In this document: positions 60,563 through 64,000 of the stretch, piece after piece
Layout: each line of letters starts with the position of its first letter
Numbering within the stretch: the stretch's first letter is position 1
Source: Lujinxingia sediminis
Lineage (GTDB): Bacteria; Myxococcota_A; Bradymonadia; Bradymonadales; Bradymonadaceae
Length of the DNA stretch: 64,000 bases
Assembly: GCF_004005565.1 (NCBI RefSeq)
Contig: NZ_SADD01000018.1
Coordinates: 1 to 64,000, forward strand
Direction: 5' to 3'
Program-made: the position numbers and the translations under genes
Notes under the pieces: generated by a model
Database searches by the model: none
What the model was told of the DNA's origin: nothing
The model's input: the letters and a program-made list of their open reading frames with translations, nothing else

Positions 60563-60912
60563 CAACCTTCTCCCCGCCTATCTTGTCTGTCTCCCCCTCG
60601 CCGCCCGCACCAGAACGCACCCAACCTCCGGTCCGCCTGACGCTCGAAAGCACATCGCCGAAAACCGGATCCTGGCCAGCGTTCGGCGGCCTAAACAAAG
60701 CACCTTGTGCGACTCCCGGTCTCTCGCGAACAGTACTCAACCTTCTCCCCGCCTATCTTGTCTGTCTCCCCCTCGCCGCCCGCACCAGAACGCACCCAAC
60801 CTCCGGTCCGCCTGACGCTCGAAAGCACATCACCGAAAACCAGCTCCTAGCCAGCGTTCGGCGGCGTAAACAAAGCCCCCTGTGCGACTCCCGGTCTCTC
60901 GCGAACCGTACT
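60563..60912. repeat. 175-bp tandem duplication with family 1 half-elements
   Basis: CAACCTTCTCCCCGCCTATC begins at 60563 and 60738, and the 175-bp unit is repeated with few mismatches. Each unit ends in a family 1 half-element, GCGGCSTAAACAAAGCMCC followed by TGTGCGACTCCCGGTCTC. The remaining 60299-61096 sequence has no supported gene. Confidence 0.9.
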
Positions 60913-61096
60913 CACACTCCAAATTTTTGAATCCCTCGGCGCCTTCCTCGTACTTCGCACCGAGCGGGCAAGGAGCACCCGGGATCCTGGTCGGCTCGAC
61001 TCGACGAACACAGGCCGGTCCTCGTCGACTCGTCGACGCAGTCCTGAAGAGCACCGATCTCATAACCCATGGTTTGGAGCACGAAGAATGACCTGA

Positions 61097-62325
61097 ATGA
61101 ATGGCATCACCACACCGCTCTCCCTGCTGGCCCTGGGCCTGACCGCATCGCTGAGCCTGGCGGCAGCCTGCGGCCAGGACAGCGATTCCACCGACACAGA
61201 GCCCGACCCACGTGAAGGCGCCCCCTCGGCAAGCTCTTTCGAGGTGCACGTCACCGAAGGCGACACTTCTCAGACCTACGGCGGCAGCATCAACAACGAC
61301 CAGACCTCCCAGGAAAGCTGGGGCGCCTCCATTGCCAGCGGCGTCATCACTATTCTGATGCAGTACGGTAGTGGCGTGGCCATCAGCGCAGTCATCGACA
61401 CCTCGCAGAACACCTACGCCACCGGTGACTTCACCGTCTCCGCGCCTCTGGAGTGCACCTTCGTCACCCTCCTCGACCCGCTCGGCGGCGACTCCTTCGC
61501 GCCCCTGGATGACGGCGTCATAACGTTGACCAGCTGCCCCAAAGCCATCGGCGATGCGGCAGCATCAACAACGACCAGACCTCCCAGGAAAGCTGGGGTG
61601 CCTCCATTGCCAGCGGCGTCATCACTATTCTGATGCAGTACGGTAGTGGCGTGGCCATCAGCGCAGTCATCGACACCTCGCAGAACACCTACGCCACCGG
61701 TGACTTCACCGTCTCCGCGCCTCTGGAGTGCACCTTCGTCACCCTCCTCGACCCGCTCGGCGGCGACTTCTTCGCGCCCCTGGATGACGGCGTCATAACG
61801 TTGACCAGCTGCCCCAAAGCCATCGGCGATAAGGTTGTCGGCTCCTTCAAAAACGCCGTGTTGCAAAGCGACATGAACGAGAGCAGCCGAACCCTCTCAG
61901 GGAACTTCGACGTCGCGGTCTACGCGATGACAGGCTCGCTCAACTGCCCGCCCGCCGATGAGCCCGACGACAACGACAATGGGCAACCCGACGATGACGA
62001 CGACCAGCCCAACGCCTGCCAGGGCTACGAGTTCTGCGAAAGCGGCGACGGTGCCTGCTGCCCTTACGCCGAGTGCCTGGCCACCTGCGGCTTCAACTGC
62101 GTGATGAATGACGACGAATGCGCCGGCGGCCTCAACCCGGTCGCCTGCAACATCTGCACCCTGGGCTGCCTCGAGCGCTGCGGGGTCGACCAGGCCTGCC
62201 GCGACGCCGCCACAGCCCTGACCTCCTGCGAGGACGACGCCGGCTGCATCGAAATAGCAGATGAGGACGCCGCGACCAGCTGCACTGAATCCCACTGCTG
62301 CGCTGAATTCCAGGCCGCGTACTAA
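61097..62325 (+). pseudogene. Cys-rich lipoprotein gene interrupted by a 275-bp duplication
   Basis: The gene starts with a lipoprotein signal (SLLALGLTASLSLAAACGQ), then an Asp/Thr-rich linker and a domain beginning SSFEVHVTEGD. A 275-bp segment (61281-61555) is repeated at 61556-61830; 275 is not divisible by three, so the first frame runs into a different frame and stops at 61633. The second frame then reads the original C-terminal half: VVGSFKNAVLQSD, an acidic DDND linker and a Cys-rich domain (CQGYEFCESGDGACCP ...). Removing one copy gives a continuous 317-residue protein. Whether the intact form still occurs in the population is unknown. Confidence 0.9.
61281..61830 (+). repeat. 275-bp direct tandem duplication inside the lipoprotein gene
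   Basis: 61281-61555 and 61556-61830 are adjacent direct repeats that differ at two positions seen (GGGGCGCC/GGGGTGCC and GACTCC/GACTTC). The junction is GGCGAT/GCGGCAGC, whereas after the second copy the sequence continues GGCGATAAGGTTGTC. Confidence 0.93.
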
Positions 62326-62384
62326 AAAAACATCATCACGCGCAAGTCAGCCGCGCGCGTGGTGATGCGCTTAAATCACAGCTT

Positions 62385-62414
62385 AAAAGCCGCCCTCTCC
62401 CGGGGGCGGCTTTT
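62385..62414. terminator. Intrinsic terminator after the lipoprotein gene
   Basis: AAAAGCCGCCC and GGGGCGGCTTTT form a stem of at least 7 GC-rich pairs extended by A-T pairs and ending in TTTT. Works in both directions by symmetry. Confidence 0.8.
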
Positions 62415-62471
62415 CGCACTTCAGACCGGCAAGAAACAACACACGCCTCGATTGCCCCCCCCTCTATAACC

Positions 62472-62566
62472 CGCGCCATAACCGGACCTTGTGCGACCCC
62501 CGGTCGCTCACCACACACCACAGACGCACGACCGAGAGTCGTGCATCCCCCTTTATTCATGCGCCC
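62472..62566. repeat. Family 1 paired element
   Basis: Left arm GCCATAACCGGACCTTGTGC then GACCCCCGGTC; right arm on the minus strand GCGCATGAATAAAGGGGGATG followed by GCACGACTCTCGGTCGTGC, which is a perfect 7-bp stem with a 5-base loop. The arms are inverted relative to each other and 95 bp across, between the convergent lipoprotein and TetR genes. Confidence 0.85.
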
Positions 62567-62613
62567 CAACGCCCATTTCCCCTCCCAACTCGCTCCGGCA
62601 TCCGACTCCGTCC

Positions 62614-63261
62614 CTACTCCTGAAGGATCAGCGCCTCAAAGATCCGCAGCAACAGCCCCGCAAACTCCGGTCGCTCCAACATCTGCGGTGCCTCGACCTT
62701 TGCCGCATTCAACGCCTGCTCCATGGCGCTCATCGCCACAAACATCGCGCACTCCAGACGCTGCATCCCTTCCTCCCCCTTACGATAGTGCGCCGGAAGC
62801 TCATCGCGATGCGCCTCCACCAGCGCCCCGATACACCCGGCCAAGGCCTCACGCTCTCGCCGCACAAGCGCTCCCCGGTGCACATCATCGATGAGCGGAA
62901 GCATCACCCGGTGAAGCTCAAAACGACGCCGATTCTGCGCCACAAGCTGCTCACATACCTGCCTCATAGCCTCGCGCAACGAACGCCCGTTCCCCCGCTC
63001 AAGGATGAGCCGCACAAGAGCCATATCCCCCGCAAGCTCCCGCTCCACAAGCGCTGCGAGCAACGCCTCTTTGTTCGGAAAATACTGATAAAGCGAGCCG
63101 ATGCTCGTACCCGCCACCTCGGCCACCCGATTGGTCGTCAGCGCCTCGGGGCCCTCGTCTTCCAGAATGCGAGCAGTCGCCTCAATCAGCGCCTCCACCA
63201 GCGCACGAGATCGCTCCTGCACAGGCTCCTTGCGCGGCAACGTCTCATCATGCTCGACCAT
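62614..63261 (-). CDS. TetR-family transcriptional regulator
   Basis: A 215-residue repressor-type protein. The N-terminal helix-turn-helix is typical: ALIEATARILEDEG, ALTTNRVAEVAGTSIGSLYQYFPNKEALLAALVE. The C-terminal helical ligand domain is not assigned to a subfamily. The ATG at 63261 follows GGAGGAGG. It diverges from the FAD-dependent monooxygenase 93 bases away, the usual layout for a TetR protein that controls its neighbour; no clear operator palindrome was identified in the gap. Confidence 0.95.
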   Translation of the reverse strand: MVEHDETLPRKEPVQERSRALVEALIEATARILEDEGPEALTTNRVAEVAGTSIGSLYQYFPNKEALLAALVERELAGDMALVRLILERGNGRSLREAMRQVCEQLVAQNRRRFELHRVMLPLIDDVHRGALVRREREALAGCIGALVEAHRDELPAHYRKGEEGMQRLECAMFVAMSAMEQALNAAKVEAPQMLERPEFAGLLLRIFEALILQE

Positions 63262-63354
63262 GCCAACCTCCTCCAAAATGCGAGTACCTCACACACTCCT
63301 CCTCTTCGATAATCCTCCCAGCAACGACGCGTCCACTTCCGCAGGAGAACATCG

Positions 63355-64000
63355 ATGAGAGACATCGCGATTATCGGCGCCGGAATCGGCGGGCTGACCG
63401 CCGCACACGCCCTTTTGCAGGCCGGAGCCTCGGTGCGCATCTTCGAGCGAGCCCCGCAGCTGCGCGCCCTGGGCGCTGGCATCACCATGCAAGGCAACGC
63501 CATGGAAGCGCTGGCAAGCCTGGGGCTGGCCGAGCGCGTGCGCAACGAAGGCCACACCATCGCCAGGGCTCAGATCGCCACCTGGCAGGGCGAGCCCTTG
63601 CAGACCCTCGATCTTCGCACACTCGGCCCCCAGGTCGCCTGGCCCGGGGTCGCCATCCACCGGCGACGCCTCATCCACACCCTGGCCGAAGATCTCCAGA
63701 ACGTCATCGCGTTTGACGCCGGCGCAACGCACATTGAGCACGACGATGACGCCGTGCACGTCACGTTTGAAGACGGCTCCCAACACTCCTTTGCCGCCCT
63801 CATCGGCTGCGACGGCCTGCACTCTGCGGTGCGTCGCTCCCTTCGCGCTGACGAAGCGCTCCGCTACGATGGTTACACCTCCTGGCGCGGCGTGGCCTCC
63901 ATGCCCGCCACCGGGCTCGCCACCACCGAGATGTGGGGTGCCGGAAGACGCTTTGGCCTGGTGCCCATCGCCAACGATGAGGTGTACTGGTTCGCCGTGG
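63355..64000 (+). CDS. FAD-dependent monooxygenase, N-terminal part (cut by window edge)
   Basis: 215 residues are visible, continuing past the window. The start IAIIGAGIGGLTAAHALLQAG is the Rossmann GxGxxG motif for FAD, followed by VRIFERAP (acidic residue for ribose) and ALIGCDGLHSAVRR (DG motif) for FAD/NADPH. This is the PHBH/salicylate-hydroxylase family, which adds oxygen to aromatic or similar substrates. ATG at 63355 follows AGGAG. Probably controlled by the divergent TetR gene. The substrate domain is outside the window. Confidence 0.92.
   Translation, partial: MRDIAIIGAGIGGLTAAHALLQAGASVRIFERAPQLRALGAGITMQGNAMEALASLGLAERVRNEGHTIARAQIATWQGEPLQTLDLRTLGPQVAWPGVAIHRRRLIHTLAEDLQNVIAFDAGATHIEHDDDAVHVTFEDGSQHSFAALIGCDGLHSAVRRSLRADEALRYDGYTSWRGVASMPATGLATTEMWGAGRRFGLVPIANDEVYWFAV

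Noticed and set aside
63262-63354. TetR operator palindrome
   Set aside because: No convincing symmetric site could be found by eye in the 93-base gap, although regulation of the neighbour is likely.

Overview
The window is 64 kb of GC-rich bacterial chromosome from a Gram-negative organism: several Sec signal peptides and lipoboxes, outer-membrane beta-barrel candidates, and Shine-Dalgarno (SD) starts are visible. Cys-rich lipoproteins, a eukaryotic-like Ser/Thr kinase with membrane tail, FIST/hybrid-kinase sensing, a Nudix-metallo-beta-lactamase fusion and DUF2293 together suggest a predatory or deltaproteobacterial-type lineage (Myxococcota or Bradymonadota). That placement is an inference from gene content; no rRNA, tRNA or CRISPR array was recognised.

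Layout. 1-127: the right end of an IS3-family element. 132-686: repeats. 687-13070: DUF389 membrane protein, polyphosphate kinase with a cyclophilin/beta-barrel operon, ROK sugar kinase, a LysA-like decarboxylase, the Nudix-MBL fusion, a five-helix membrane protein and a cupin. 13071-17273: a RAYT-like HUH transposase and two unknown genes set between long direct repeats. 17274-25361: Ca2+-type P-ATPase and two exported helical/TPR-type proteins. 25833-31305: hybrid histidine kinase, FIST sensor, CBS protein and ATP-grasp enzyme. 31500-42252: exported proteins, flavin and NAD(P)H oxidoreductases, a collagen-like protein and a Ser/Thr kinase. 42878-48653: S9 peptidase, small membrane proteins, Cys-rich lipoprotein and MFS transporter. 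48955-50873: lysine 6-aminotransferase behind a cobalamin riboswitch. 51003-56367: a 42-bp minisatellite, a large lipoprotein and a sulfatase-fold enzyme. 56653-60339: DUF2293, a second RAYT-like transposase and an intact IS256-family element. 61097-64000: a lipoprotein gene broken by a 275-bp duplication, and a TetR/FAD-monooxygenase divergent pair.

The most unusual feature is the intergenic DNA. Three repeat families recur. Family 1 has a GCATAAA motif next to a short palindromic core (CGACYCYCGGTCG or GTCC-N7-GGAC), often as inverted pairs or tandem expansions. Family 2 is a roughly 105-bp hairpin element whose stems differ between copies but remain paired. Family 3 is a strand-asymmetric C-rich repeat. 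Two paralogous HUH transposases of the kind that act on REP sequences lie in the same window, so family 1 may be a REP/BIME-like population maintained by them. Separately, a well-formed cobalamin riboswitch with its own promoter precedes a lysine 6-aminotransferase, an unusual riboswitch/target pairing.

All domain and family calls are by reading the translated sequence; no database search was run.
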